From NCBI GenBank assembly GCA_937931205.1, contig CALHBF010000005.1, forward strand, positions 62,001 to 126,000: a stretch of DNA of 64,000 nt, read 5' to 3'. The position numbers and the translations under genes are program-made. The notes beneath the pieces are model-generated. The model ran no database searches and was not told where the DNA came from. It saw nothing but the letters and a program-made list of their open reading frames with translations. Of this stretch, positions 34,482-42,268 are shown piece after piece. The stretch comes from an uncultured Bacteriovoracaceae bacterium. Its GTDB lineage: Bacteria > Bdellovibrionota > Bacteriovoracia > Bacteriovoracales > Bacteriovoracaceae. Each line of letters opens with the position of its first letter. Within the stretch, counting starts at the first letter, position 1.

Positions 34482-36203
34482 TTAATTAGCACGTCCATTA
34501 ATTTTGAGGGACCATGTTTGAAGTGTTCCCGCTGTAGTATTCGTTGTATCTCCATCAATCACTTTGAGCGTCCAGTTTCCGGTGCTGCTTTCTTCATAGA
34601 AGGCATTTGAAAGAAGCTGAAGTCTTCTTTGAGAAGTTGGATTACTTCCTTTCAGATAATCAAGACCAAAACTATTAATAAGAGTGAGACGGCTGATCGT
34701 CCCTTGAGGAGAAGTGATTTCAATTCCCAGATCACCTATAAAGTCGTGTTCAAGTTCAACTTCGACTTGAACGGATTCAATTTTATTAATTGTACTGGAG
34801 TAAGCGAGGGTGTTTGTCACTCCAGTCGCATTTGTACCGCTTCCGGTAGGAATCGGTAAATTGGTGACTGTTGCATTTTGAGTTGGACCTTCGATATACG
34901 GTCCAAGAACAGTATAGTTATTCTGGGCCATCTCTACTGCCGCTTTAGCGTTAATACGTCCAAAACCATACCAGTTAGAAAAATAATTTCCTGCCTGATT
35001 TTGAGTCCATTTACGGTCATAAGTATGAGTGGCAAGGTTATAGGTAGACTGAGGATGTGTAAGAATATTTGTAGCAGGATTGCTGTCAACTCTATCTGCT
35101 GTTTTAGCAATAATATGTTTAACGTCTCTCCAGCTTAAGATTGGATTGGCCTCAAGAATAAGTGCCACTACTCCAGAGACAACCGGAGTGGCAGAAGAGG
35201 TTCCATTCATCGTATGTACATAGTCACAGTTTTTATTATGGGCATGATCTCCTCTCTCAAAGAGGGAAGAAGCATATTTAAGACTAGACCAGCCTTTTGA
35301 GCATCCTTGGAGATCAGTGGTAATCATCGCAGGAGTATTAACTCCATCTTCACCACCAGCAGCACTGATCCAAAGATTGGCACCAGGAGTAGAGTAAGAA
35401 GAACGAAGACCACGAGCATTCACAGCACCGACAACGATCATATATGGAAGAGTTTGTTCAGCTTCAAAATTGGCATTTCCCCAGTACTTCTGAGTTCCCG
35501 CACCTGTTGCTCCACATCTGGCCAGAGTATCTTGAAAGGAGTTCCCTGCCGCTTTAACGTAAATCGAACCTCTTTGATTCCGGTTCTGAGTAACGCCATT
35601 AATAAGCAGGTTTCGATAATCGGTAGAATAGAGATCTGTAATAACGCAACCACGTGCTCCATAGCTGTAATTAAAAATATCAAAGTTACCTTGAAGCTGA
35701 TGATAGAACATGGCTTCTTCTTGATCCGAGTTTAGGTATTGAAAGCCTGCGAATTTGGCATGCGGAGCAACTCCGAAAGAGCCGATGGTATTTCCTTTCA
35801 CGGCCGCAATAAGACCTGTAACGGCCGTTCCATGGGCATCGAGAAATGTTGGTGGAGTAGGAGCACCAATGAAAGGAGGATTAATCGTGTAGTTTCGATG
35901 TTCTCCGGCAAGTTCATTCTTTTTGAGATCTGGGTGATCTTTATCTAGACCATCGTCGGAAACAGCGATTCTAATCTGTTTACCGGTAATACCCATCGAG
36001 TGAACTTCATGAATTTTACTATCTTCACCTGCGAGGGCAAAAGAATAAGAAAAAGAAGACTGGCCTTTGTTTTCTAAATGCCAAGCGTCCTTTGCTAAAG
36101 GATCAATCACCTTTGAGACCGAGGAGTCAACGATATCACTGTCCTTCGGAGTTTTAGGAAGACAGCTGATAAGTAATGGGATGAGAAGGTATATTGACTT
36201 CAT
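34482..36203 (-). CDS. Kexin-like subtilase lipoprotein with P/homoB domain
   Basis: 573 residues. Lipobox 'LLISC' (Cys14) makes it an envelope lipoprotein. The S8 catalytic domain starts with the convertase-like 'DPLAKDAWHLENKGQ' (34-48). The triad is Asp83 ('VSDDGLD'), His in 'DAHGTAVTG' and Ser in 'NGTSSATPVVSG', with oxyanion Asn in 'AAGNSFQD'. The C-terminal 130 residues are a proprotein-convertase P domain ('VEVELEHDFIGDLGIEITSP', 'GNWTLKVIDG'). No N-terminal I9 propeptide is present. Probably processes or digests proteins at the cell surface. Operon with the following gene. Confidence 0.92.
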   Translation of the reverse strand: MKSIYLLIPLLISCLPKTPKDSDIVDSSVSKVIDPLAKDAWHLENKGQSSFSYSFALAGEDSKIHEVHSMGITGKQIRIAVSDDGLDKDHPDLKKNELAGEHRNYTINPPFIGAPTPPTFLDAHGTAVTGLIAAVKGNTIGSFGVAPHAKFAGFQYLNSDQEEAMFYHQLQGNFDIFNYSYGARGCVITDLYSTDYRNLLINGVTQNRNQRGSIYVKAAGNSFQDTLARCGATGAGTQKYWGNANFEAEQTLPYMIVVGAVNARGLRSSYSTPGANLWISAAGGEDGVNTPAMITTDLQGCSKGWSSLKYASSLFERGDHAHNKNCDYVHTMNGTSSATPVVSGVVALILEANPILSWRDVKHIIAKTADRVDSNPATNILTHPQSTYNLATHTYDRKWTQNQAGNYFSNWYGFGRINAKAAVEMAQNNYTVLGPYIEGPTQNATVTNLPIPTGSGTNATGVTNTLAYSSTINKIESVQVEVELEHDFIGDLGIEITSPQGTISRLTLINSFGLDYLKGSNPTSQRRLQLLSNAFYEESSTGNWTLKVIDGDTTNTTAGTLQTWSLKINGRAN

Positions 36204-36322
36204 ATGAGAAGATATCGGAATTTGGAGAGGGTTTTTTAAGCTTTTCGCTCTTAAGGAGGAAGATATTATCCTGAATCAAAGGAGTCTCGTGTAAGTAAAA
36301 GATATCAGGTAGGAAGGTCTCC

Positions 36323-36376
36323 ATGTATTCCAGTCAAGTATTGGCTCTTAAAGAAAAAATAGCTAAGATCAATTAA
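36323..36376 (+). CDS. Upstream small ORF (17 aa) coupled to the DUF72 gene
   Basis: ATG with GGAAGG 5 nt upstream, 17 codons (MYSSQVLALKEKIAKIN), and a stop that overlaps the DUF72 start as TAATG. It probably brings ribosomes to the DUF72 gene, which has no Shine-Dalgarno of its own. Whether the peptide itself does anything is unknown. Confidence 0.5.
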   Translation: MYSSQVLALKEKIAKIN

Positions 36377-37284
36377 TGGAATTTGGAAAATTAGCAGACA
36401 TTTCTCAGGTGAATTGGTCTTTGCCGTCGGATGATAAAGGTAATGAGTCACGACTTGGAAAAGAAAAACCACACACGCTTTATTTTGGCTCACCTGCTTG
36501 GGCAGTAAAGCACTGGAGTGGAAAAATTTATCCTAAAACAAGTGAATCATCCGAGTACTTGCACTTTTATTCGAGAAATTTTAATTCCATTGAACTGAAT
36601 ACGACACATTATCGCATCCCAACTTTAGAAAATGCCCAAGAGTGGAAATCAGTCGTTCCGAAAGAATTTAAATTCTGTCCGAAACTACATAAAGATATTT
36701 CACATGACCGAGTAGGATTACTTGATAAAAAGCTCTTAGGTTATTGGACATCATTCCTAGAGAATATCTCGACTCACCTTGGACCTTGTTTTATTCAGTT
36801 TCATGAGAACTTCTCTTATGAAGAAAAAATTCTTCTCTTTCGATTTCTTGAAAGCTGGCCAAGTGAATTTAGGCTCACCATCGAGTTAAGGCATAAAAGC
36901 TGGTATCAAAACGGAATTATTCTTCCTGCATTAAGTGAGTATTTGTATCGAAAGAATATAGGGTTAGTGATTACGGATGTTGCGGGAAGAAGAGATATTC
37001 TTCATAGTACGATAACTGCTCCGTGGACTATGATTCGCTTAATCGGTAACGATCTTGATCCAAGTGATCATCTTCGACTTGATTGGTGGAGTGAGAGGAT
37101 TCTTGAATGGACTAAACTAGGACTTAAAGAAACTTATCTTTTTTTGCATCAGCCTGATGATATTTTCACTATTGAGTTTTCAATGATGGCAAATCAAATT
37201 TTTAAAGATAAGGGATTTGCGCAAGTTCCGCATTTTTATTTGCAAGAAGAGAAAGATTTATTCTCGTTTATGCCTAAAGAGTAG
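36376..37284 (+). CDS. DUF72 (YecE-like) family protein
   Basis: 302-residue TIM-barrel-like protein of the widespread DUF72 family. Recognisable landmarks are 'YFGSPAWAVKHWSGKIYP', 'FNSIELNTTHYRIP', 'FKFCPKLHKDISHD', 'LGPCFIQFHENF' and 'RLTIELRHKSWY'. The family's function is not established. The start has no Shine-Dalgarno. It may be coupled to the 17-codon upstream frame, or read from a leaderless transcript (TAAGAT lies 6 nt before the ATG). The 3' end overlaps the convergent kinase by 11 bp. Confidence 0.88.
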   Translation: MEFGKLADISQVNWSLPSDDKGNESRLGKEKPHTLYFGSPAWAVKHWSGKIYPKTSESSEYLHFYSRNFNSIELNTTHYRIPTLENAQEWKSVVPKEFKFCPKLHKDISHDRVGLLDKKLLGYWTSFLENISTHLGPCFIQFHENFSYEEKILLFRFLESWPSEFRLTIELRHKSWYQNGIILPALSEYLYRKNIGLVITDVAGRRDILHSTITAPWTMIRLIGNDLDPSDHLRLDWWSERILEWTKLGLKETYLFLHQPDDIFTIEFSMMANQIFKDKGFAQVPHFYLQEEKDLFSFMPKE

Positions 37285-38980
37285 GGTTGTGCGGAAGAAT
37301 GATCTCAAATGTTGTCATCTTGGAATCTGAGGCAAGTCGTAATTCTCCACCTTGATGTTCGACAATTCTTTGAGCAACAGATAGTCCCAGCCCTTTCTTC
37401 ATCTCAGTTGTTTTAGTCGTGAAAAAAGGAAGGAAAACTCTTTGATTTATTTCATCTTTGACCCCTGGGCCGCTATCTGAAAATTTGATAATCGACTTTT
37501 TATTAGACAACTCATGGTCAATTCGAATCCAGCGATTATCCTGTTTCTTTATCTCGTCGATTGAATTCTCCATTAGTGCCAGGAATACTTGAATGAGTTT
37601 AAGTGAGTCACAGTAGATAATGTCATCTCCATGGGAGTGATAACTGAATTTAATGTTGTAGCGAAGAATTTCTTCGGAGAATATAATCTTTAATTCTTCG
37701 ATGATTTCCTTAAGAGGTATATGTCTCATCACCATATCTTCTGCTGGAAATGAAATCTTACGGAGTTTATTGATCAGCATTTCAATCTTACTGACTGCAT
37801 TCTCCGATTTTGAAATAAGCTCACTCACTGAATGATTTCCCTCTACTGCTCTTCTGATAGCCGAATGCGAGAGAGAAATTGTCGCCAAGGGATTATTAAT
37901 TTCGTGGCAAAGACCTTCCGTCATTTTGGCAATACTTTTAGATTGATTATTAGCAAGAAGTTCCAAGTAAGTACGATTTAAAATTTTAAAAACATAGTTG
38001 GTAATGACTAAACTTGTAAGAAGAATAAAGAGTCCCAGAGATGTGAGAAAGATAATGTTCCTCTGTAGGTCATTATAGAGTTGGTCAGTATTAGTAACAG
38101 AAATAATTGTCCAACGGAAACTCGTTAATGGAAAAGAGTTTATAATATAGTTCTTATTATCTTTCGCTAGTTTAATCTGATAGTTGCGAACTTCTTTACT
38201 TGTTATTTCTTCCAAAAGATCATTCGGAAGATCGTTTGGCGTAATTTTTGAATGAGTTTGAGTGAAAATTTTCTTTGAGTTGTTATCAATAAGGAAAAGA
38301 GAGCCTTTCATCTGTTGAGCAGTTTCATTCATCATTTTAATAAAACTATCAAGATAAAAGTCAATGCCGACAACACCCACAAATTGGTCTTTGAAATATA
38401 TCCCTTTAACAATTGAATACATCCAAACTTTCATATAATTGCGATCAAAATAGATATCAGAAACTTCAAAGCCGCGGCTTTTTTTTCCAGCGTGATACCA
38501 GACTTCGTTTGGATCAGATTGGTAATTATTAGAATAAAAAATTTTTGTCGTGAATGTTTCAGGATTATTGAATTGATCAGTATTTAATAAATCTTTGTTT
38601 TTTGAAACAGTATATGCAGCTCCTTTTGTTCTAAAGAATTTAAGGGACATTTCTTCATTGAGGGCGAAATAGATATTGAACTGATTCTTCCTGTTACTAA
38701 TAAGTGGATTCATAATTGTTGAAAAGTCTTTCTCCCTGAACGGGATTTGTCTTGTGAGACGTCTCAAAACAATGACTTCTAAAACCGAGAGATTGATTTT
38801 GGCATTTGAAACTTCAAATTCAAGATCATTTTTTAGATGAGTGAAAGTTGATTGAAGATTTTCTTGAATCGCATTAGATTTGAGGAGATAGATATCGTTA
38901 ATGTATTTATAACCAATAAAGGCGCAGAAAGCTGCTACTATCAGATAAGTTAGTCTGGTTAATTGTTTAACTTTCTTCAT
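37274..38980 (-). CDS. Membrane sensor histidine kinase with periplasmic Cache domain
   Basis: 568 residues. Transmembrane helix 1 lies near residues 10-30 and helix 2 near 310-335. They bracket a periplasmic dCache-like sensor ('SRGFEVSDIYFDRNYMKVWM' region, 'GVVGIDFYLDSF'). HisKA has the phospho-acceptor in 'GLCHEINNPLATIS', followed by HATPase with 'ENSIDEIKK', 'DSGPGV' and 'GLGLSVAQRIVEHQGG'. The arrangement resembles DctB-type kinases sensing small organic molecules. No response regulator adjacent. Confidence 0.9.
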   Translation of the reverse strand: MKKVKQLTRLTYLIVAAFCAFIGYKYINDIYLLKSNAIQENLQSTFTHLKNDLEFEVSNAKINLSVLEVIVLRRLTRQIPFREKDFSTIMNPLISNRKNQFNIYFALNEEMSLKFFRTKGAAYTVSKNKDLLNTDQFNNPETFTTKIFYSNNYQSDPNEVWYHAGKKSRGFEVSDIYFDRNYMKVWMYSIVKGIYFKDQFVGVVGIDFYLDSFIKMMNETAQQMKGSLFLIDNNSKKIFTQTHSKITPNDLPNDLLEEITSKEVRNYQIKLAKDNKNYIINSFPLTSFRWTIISVTNTDQLYNDLQRNIIFLTSLGLFILLTSLVITNYVFKILNRTYLELLANNQSKSIAKMTEGLCHEINNPLATISLSHSAIRRAVEGNHSVSELISKSENAVSKIEMLINKLRKISFPAEDMVMRHIPLKEIIEELKIIFSEEILRYNIKFSYHSHGDDIIYCDSLKLIQVFLALMENSIDEIKKQDNRWIRIDHELSNKKSIIKFSDSGPGVKDEINQRVFLPFFTTKTTEMKKGLGLSVAQRIVEHQGGELRLASDSKMTTFEIILPHNPTL

Positions 38981-39189
38981 CGACTCGTTATTCCCGCCAT
39001 AGAATCCTTAATAAAGGATGCATTGATTTAACCAGATAAACCATTCCTTTAACATTAAGATAATCTATAGATTTCCAAGAGGTTAAATTGAACGAGAATC
39101 TGTTAAGGAAATTTTTATAAGGTCAGTAGCAAGACATTTCTTTCTTAATGAGATTTTGGTAATCAAGCGATCTAAATCCAAGGATCTTT

Positions 39190-39519
39190 ATGAAATTACC
39201 TCTTAGCTTTTCGCTGGCAACGATCTTAATGCTCGTATCATTCTCAAGTTTTGCTGCTCGCAGTGGCTTCAATGACTGCTATGGCGTATCCCAGAATCTT
39301 TTCAAATTTAAAACTGAGGCCGTTAAAGTCTGTGCCAAGGCTGAACTTGGTTTTAGCGATTGTTACCAAATAGCTCACAAGCTGTTGCAGTTTAAAATTG
39401 AGGCAGTTAAATTGTGTACCGGCGCAGGCAGTGCATTTATTGATTGTTATAGTGTCTCAGAAGACCTTTTTAGGTATAAAATAGAAGCCGTTAGGGTGTG
39501 TACTGGCTCAGCACCGTAA
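39190..39519 (+). CDS. Secreted protein of three Cys-containing repeats
   Basis: 109 residues: signal peptide (cleavage near SSFA-A), then three near-perfect repeats of 28 residues of the form 'F.DCY.....L..FK.EAVKVC'. Each is probably a helix carrying a Cys at both ends (17 residues apart), six cysteines in all. The repeats are as alike at the DNA as at the protein level, suggesting recent expansion. No family recognised; envelope or exported. AAGGATC precedes the ATG. Confidence 0.75.
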   Translation: MKLPLSFSLATILMLVSFSSFAARSGFNDCYGVSQNLFKFKTEAVKVCAKAELGFSDCYQIAHKLLQFKIEAVKLCTGAGSAFIDCYSVSEDLFRYKIEAVRVCTGSAP

Positions 39520-39549
39520 CCGTTCTATTTCCTGGGCCATTGATGGCCT

Positions 39550-40446
39550 ATGAAAAATAGCTTACATATCAATCAGTTTAAAAAACAAGATTCTTATACC
39601 TCATACCGAAAAGTAGCAATTGGGACCTGGCGGGATGCCTATGATCCCTCGACCTACTGTATGGTGGAGTTAGAGATGACAGAGGCCAAGAAGTTCCTGT
39701 CTGAGTTTAATAAAACAGCTAAAACAACTATCAAACCCGCTCATTTGGTGGCCCAAGCCTTCACTTTGGCCGTTTATCTTCAACCGCAAATCAATTGTTT
39801 GTTCAGAGGCAAAAACCTGTATCGTAGGAAAACGGTAGATGCCTTTCATCAGGTGGTCATCTTAGGCAAGGGAAAGGAGCGATTGCGCACACCTGATCTT
39901 TCTGGAGTAACGGTACGAGGAAGTGAGTTTCTAAGTCTTTCAGAAAAGGTCATTTCACTTTATTCATTGGCCCAAGACGCACGAGATGGAAAGACTGAAG
40001 CATCACAAGTTCAGAGAAATCTTATTCCTAAAATACCCAATTTTCTAATGGGGCCTTTTCTTACGCTTAGTTCGTTTCTCGTTTATGTCTTAAATATCAA
40101 GCTACCTTTTCTAGGAATTACCGAAGATCCATTTGGTTCCTTCATGTTTTCCGATACTGCTTCTATTGGTGCTCCTAATGCTTTTATTCCCATTGTTCCT
40201 TACTCCCGTTGCGGCCTTTTAATATCCACTGGCAAGGTCTATAAAAAGCCTGTCGTTGAAAATGACGAGATTGTTATTCGTGAAGTGATGCCGTTATCGA
40301 TTACTTTTGATCATCGACTGGTTGAAGGATTTCAGATGGCCGAATTATATCGTTTGGTAAAAATGGCTTTGGAGAATCCTCGTAAGTATTTAGTTAAGAG
40401 CCCAGTGGAGGTGGCGCAAGAGCTGTCTGCTGAAAAATCTCTATAG
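39550..40446 (+). CDS. Lone 2-oxoacid dehydrogenase-type acyltransferase catalytic domain
   Basis: 298 residues matching only the E2 catalytic (CAT/BAHD-like) domain of lipoate acyltransferases. 'RKVAIGTW' lies near the N-terminus, 'PAHLVAQAFTLAV' follows, and the active-site His is in 'ITFDHRLVEGFQMAEL'. There are no lipoyl or peripheral-subunit-binding domains. Stand-alone versions may acylate other substrates; the target is unknown. No clear Shine-Dalgarno, so it may be read through from the upstream repeat-protein gene (30-nt gap). Convergent with the DUF3626-like module, with a 6-bp overlap. Confidence 0.85.
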   Translation: MKNSLHINQFKKQDSYTSYRKVAIGTWRDAYDPSTYCMVELEMTEAKKFLSEFNKTAKTTIKPAHLVAQAFTLAVYLQPQINCLFRGKNLYRRKTVDAFHQVVILGKGKERLRTPDLSGVTVRGSEFLSLSEKVISLYSLAQDARDGKTEASQVQRNLIPKIPNFLMGPFLTLSSFLVYVLNIKLPFLGITEDPFGSFMFSDTASIGAPNAFIPIVPYSRCGLLISTGKVYKKPVVENDEIVIREVMPLSITFDHRLVEGFQMAELYRLVKMALENPRKYLVKSPVEVAQELSAEKSL

Positions 40447-40890
40447 TCCTGTACCTAGCTTAAAATCACTCAATCCAAATATGCTTTTGGAATGAGCGAC
40501 ATCAATGTCCTTACAAAGAGGAGCATTAAGAAAAAGACGAGCATACCACCTCTTAAAGAGGGGATGATTTTTAATTTCTTCTGAAATACTGTCTTTTAGT
40601 TCTTTATCATCTTTAAAGCCTTCGGTGTCTGAGATGATGGCAAGTGCAGTAACAAGATCAATAGGTGAGTAGTCGGATTTTGCTAGTAAGACCTCGCTTG
40701 TTTTTGATTCAATAAAATCTTTGAAGAGAGCTCTGACTTCTTTATCATGGCCATAAACAGATAGGCCTAGCAGTATATCAGAACGGGCGATCTCATCTTT
40801 TGTGATTCTTGCTTCTTTCATTAAGAAAATCTTAGCTTCATTGTTTTTTGAGAGAGCAATTTGTCCAAGAAGGTTTCTCTTTTCAATCAC
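40441..40890 (-). CDS. C-terminal part of split DUF3626-like secreted protein (module A)
   Basis: 149 codons from a GTG that overlaps the upstream stop (GTGA). They align with the last 165 residues of the intact paralogue at 44604-46091: 'KRNLLGQIALSK' versus 'KRNILGQISLAK', and 'LLGLSVYGHDKEVR' versus 'LLGLSFYGHDKEVR'. No signal peptide. It is either the tail of a gene broken by a one-base frame change or a separately translated, coupled subunit that would stay in the cytoplasm. The first is more likely. Confidence 0.65.
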   Translation of the reverse strand: MIEKRNLLGQIALSKNNEAKIFLMKEARITKDEIARSDILLGLSVYGHDKEVRALFKDFIESKTSEVLLAKSDYSPIDLVTALAIISDTEGFKDDKELKDSISEEIKNHPLFKRWYARLFLNAPLCKDIDVAHSKSIFGLSDFKLGTGL

Positions 40891-41858
40891 ACTAGAGGCT
40901 TTATTATATCTTCAATAAGCTCTGACTGGGGGAGGGTGCCGATCGTTTTGATATCAAGTATGGCTTTTTCAATATGATTGCTTGGAACCATTTGAGATAG
41001 ATCCACCTGTTTTGTTTTATTTTTAGCTTTATAAGCTATTTTGCCTTTTTTGATTTTGACCGATGATTGAGACTTCTCGTAGAAATAGACTGGAATATTA
41101 GCTGTTTTTAATGCCTTTGGAACTTTAGTATCTGGAGCGATCATCGCATATTCAACATCTGAATAATCAAGAGGTCCCCAGATCTGAGCTTCACAGTACG
41201 TGTGGCACTTGAAATTTAGTTCTTCTTTTTCCTTAAATTTAAGCGTGCTGGGTGTTTTACTTTCACGAAAACCGACGAAACCCAGGCTATCTGTCGGAGT
41301 CCAGCTCGTCCGGCTTTTTACATCATTCTTCATCACAAAAACGACATCTCCATACTGATGAGGAGTTTCGGAGGACCAACCATGCTCTTTCTTTATGTCT
41401 AGGGCAGCGTACTTAGGAAGAACTTCTTTACTCTTAGAACCATAACCCAAAACCATGGCATTAAAGGTATTCTCCGAACTGTATCTCATTTCTTGTGCCT
41501 TTGCTCCAAGACTTGTTCCAGTAGTGTGTAGATTTTGAAAACCAAACTTTGCAACTCCTTCAAGGGCGCTGGAAGGAACGAACATCATAATATCAGAATC
41601 TTCTCCTACAGCTTTTCCACTAGTTCCTCCTCGAATCTCATCACACTCTCGATGCATTCTTTTAACGAGAAGTTCAGCAATCTGACGGGAGCTGAGTTGA
41701 TTTAATTCATCTGGACTAATGTAGCCTTTATACTTGAATTCAAGATTAGGAGTGACAATCTTTTCCAGAAGAGAAGGGGAGGATTCTTTGCAATCAACAT
41801 CAAGAGCAAAAGAATTTGCAGAAATAAAAATAAGAAAAAAAAGTAAGAGTTTACTCAT
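40887..41858 (-). CDS. Secreted DUF3626/ART-like protein, N-terminal part (module A)
   Basis: 323 residues with a signal peptide (cleavage near NSFA-L), about 65-70% identical by eye to the first 320 residues of the module B protein. Landmarks are 'FVPSSALEGVAKFGF', 'LPKYAALDIKK', 'YGDVVFVMKNDVK', 'TPTDSLG' and 'YCEAQIWGPLDYSDVEYAMIAP'. This order of motifs recalls DUF3626 and ADP-ribosyltransferase-like folds, with a candidate catalytic Glu in 'EAQIWG'. The remainder of the protein is in a shifted frame downstream. The start overlaps the small partner gene as ATGA. Confidence 0.7.
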   Translation of the reverse strand: MSKLLLFFLIFISANSFALDVDCKESSPSLLEKIVTPNLEFKYKGYISPDELNQLSSRQIAELLVKRMHRECDEIRGGTSGKAVGEDSDIMMFVPSSALEGVAKFGFQNLHTTGTSLGAKAQEMRYSSENTFNAMVLGYGSKSKEVLPKYAALDIKKEHGWSSETPHQYGDVVFVMKNDVKSRTSWTPTDSLGFVGFRESKTPSTLKFKEKEELNFKCHTYCEAQIWGPLDYSDVEYAMIAPDTKVPKALKTANIPVYFYEKSQSSVKIKKGKIAYKAKNKTKQVDLSQMVPSNHIEKAILDIKTIGTLPQSELIEDIIKPLV

Positions 41859-42112
41859 TTACTCTTCTCGTTCGGATAGATCTCAGACATCTTTCCTGAT
41901 TCGAGGTCTTTGATGATGGCCTTGTAGTACTCTGTATGAGCTTCTAATTTTTCTTGGGCCAATTTGCGACATTCTTGGGAGGTCATTAAATCTCTTTCGA
42001 AGAATGCGTGTGGAGGCATCAAGGGGCCTATGAGGTCATAACGACAGGGAACCTTGTCAGCTGAGGCAAAAAGTGGAAATGACATTAGGAAAATTAGACA
42101 AAAAAGTTTCAT
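41855..42112 (-). CDS. Small secreted partner protein (module A)
   Basis: 85 residues: signal peptide, then about 66 residues with two cysteines ('VPCRYDLIGPLMPP' and 'TSQECRKLAQE') and a helical C-terminus. It is a paralogue of the 86-residue protein at 46088-46348; 'PCRYDLIG', 'LMT', 'ECR' and 'IIKDL' are shared. In both copies it precedes and overlaps the DUF3626-like gene by 4 nt, so the two probably work together (chaperone, inhibitor or complex partner). Function unknown. Confidence 0.7.
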   Translation of the reverse strand: MKLFCLIFLMSFPLFASADKVPCRYDLIGPLMPPHAFFERDLMTSQECRKLAQEKLEAHTEYYKAIIKDLESGKMSEIYPNEKSK

Positions 42113-42268
42113 CTTTATTCTTATCGGATAGAACTTTGGAAAAATAAGGAGCAGTTAAGAACTCGGGTTTGAGCTGTATCATATTGAAATGAATCAACCT
42201 TAAACAGGTTTAATCAGAATTCTTCTTGGTCTTGGTCTTGCAAAAAGAGCAAAGATAGGGAGGAGTTC

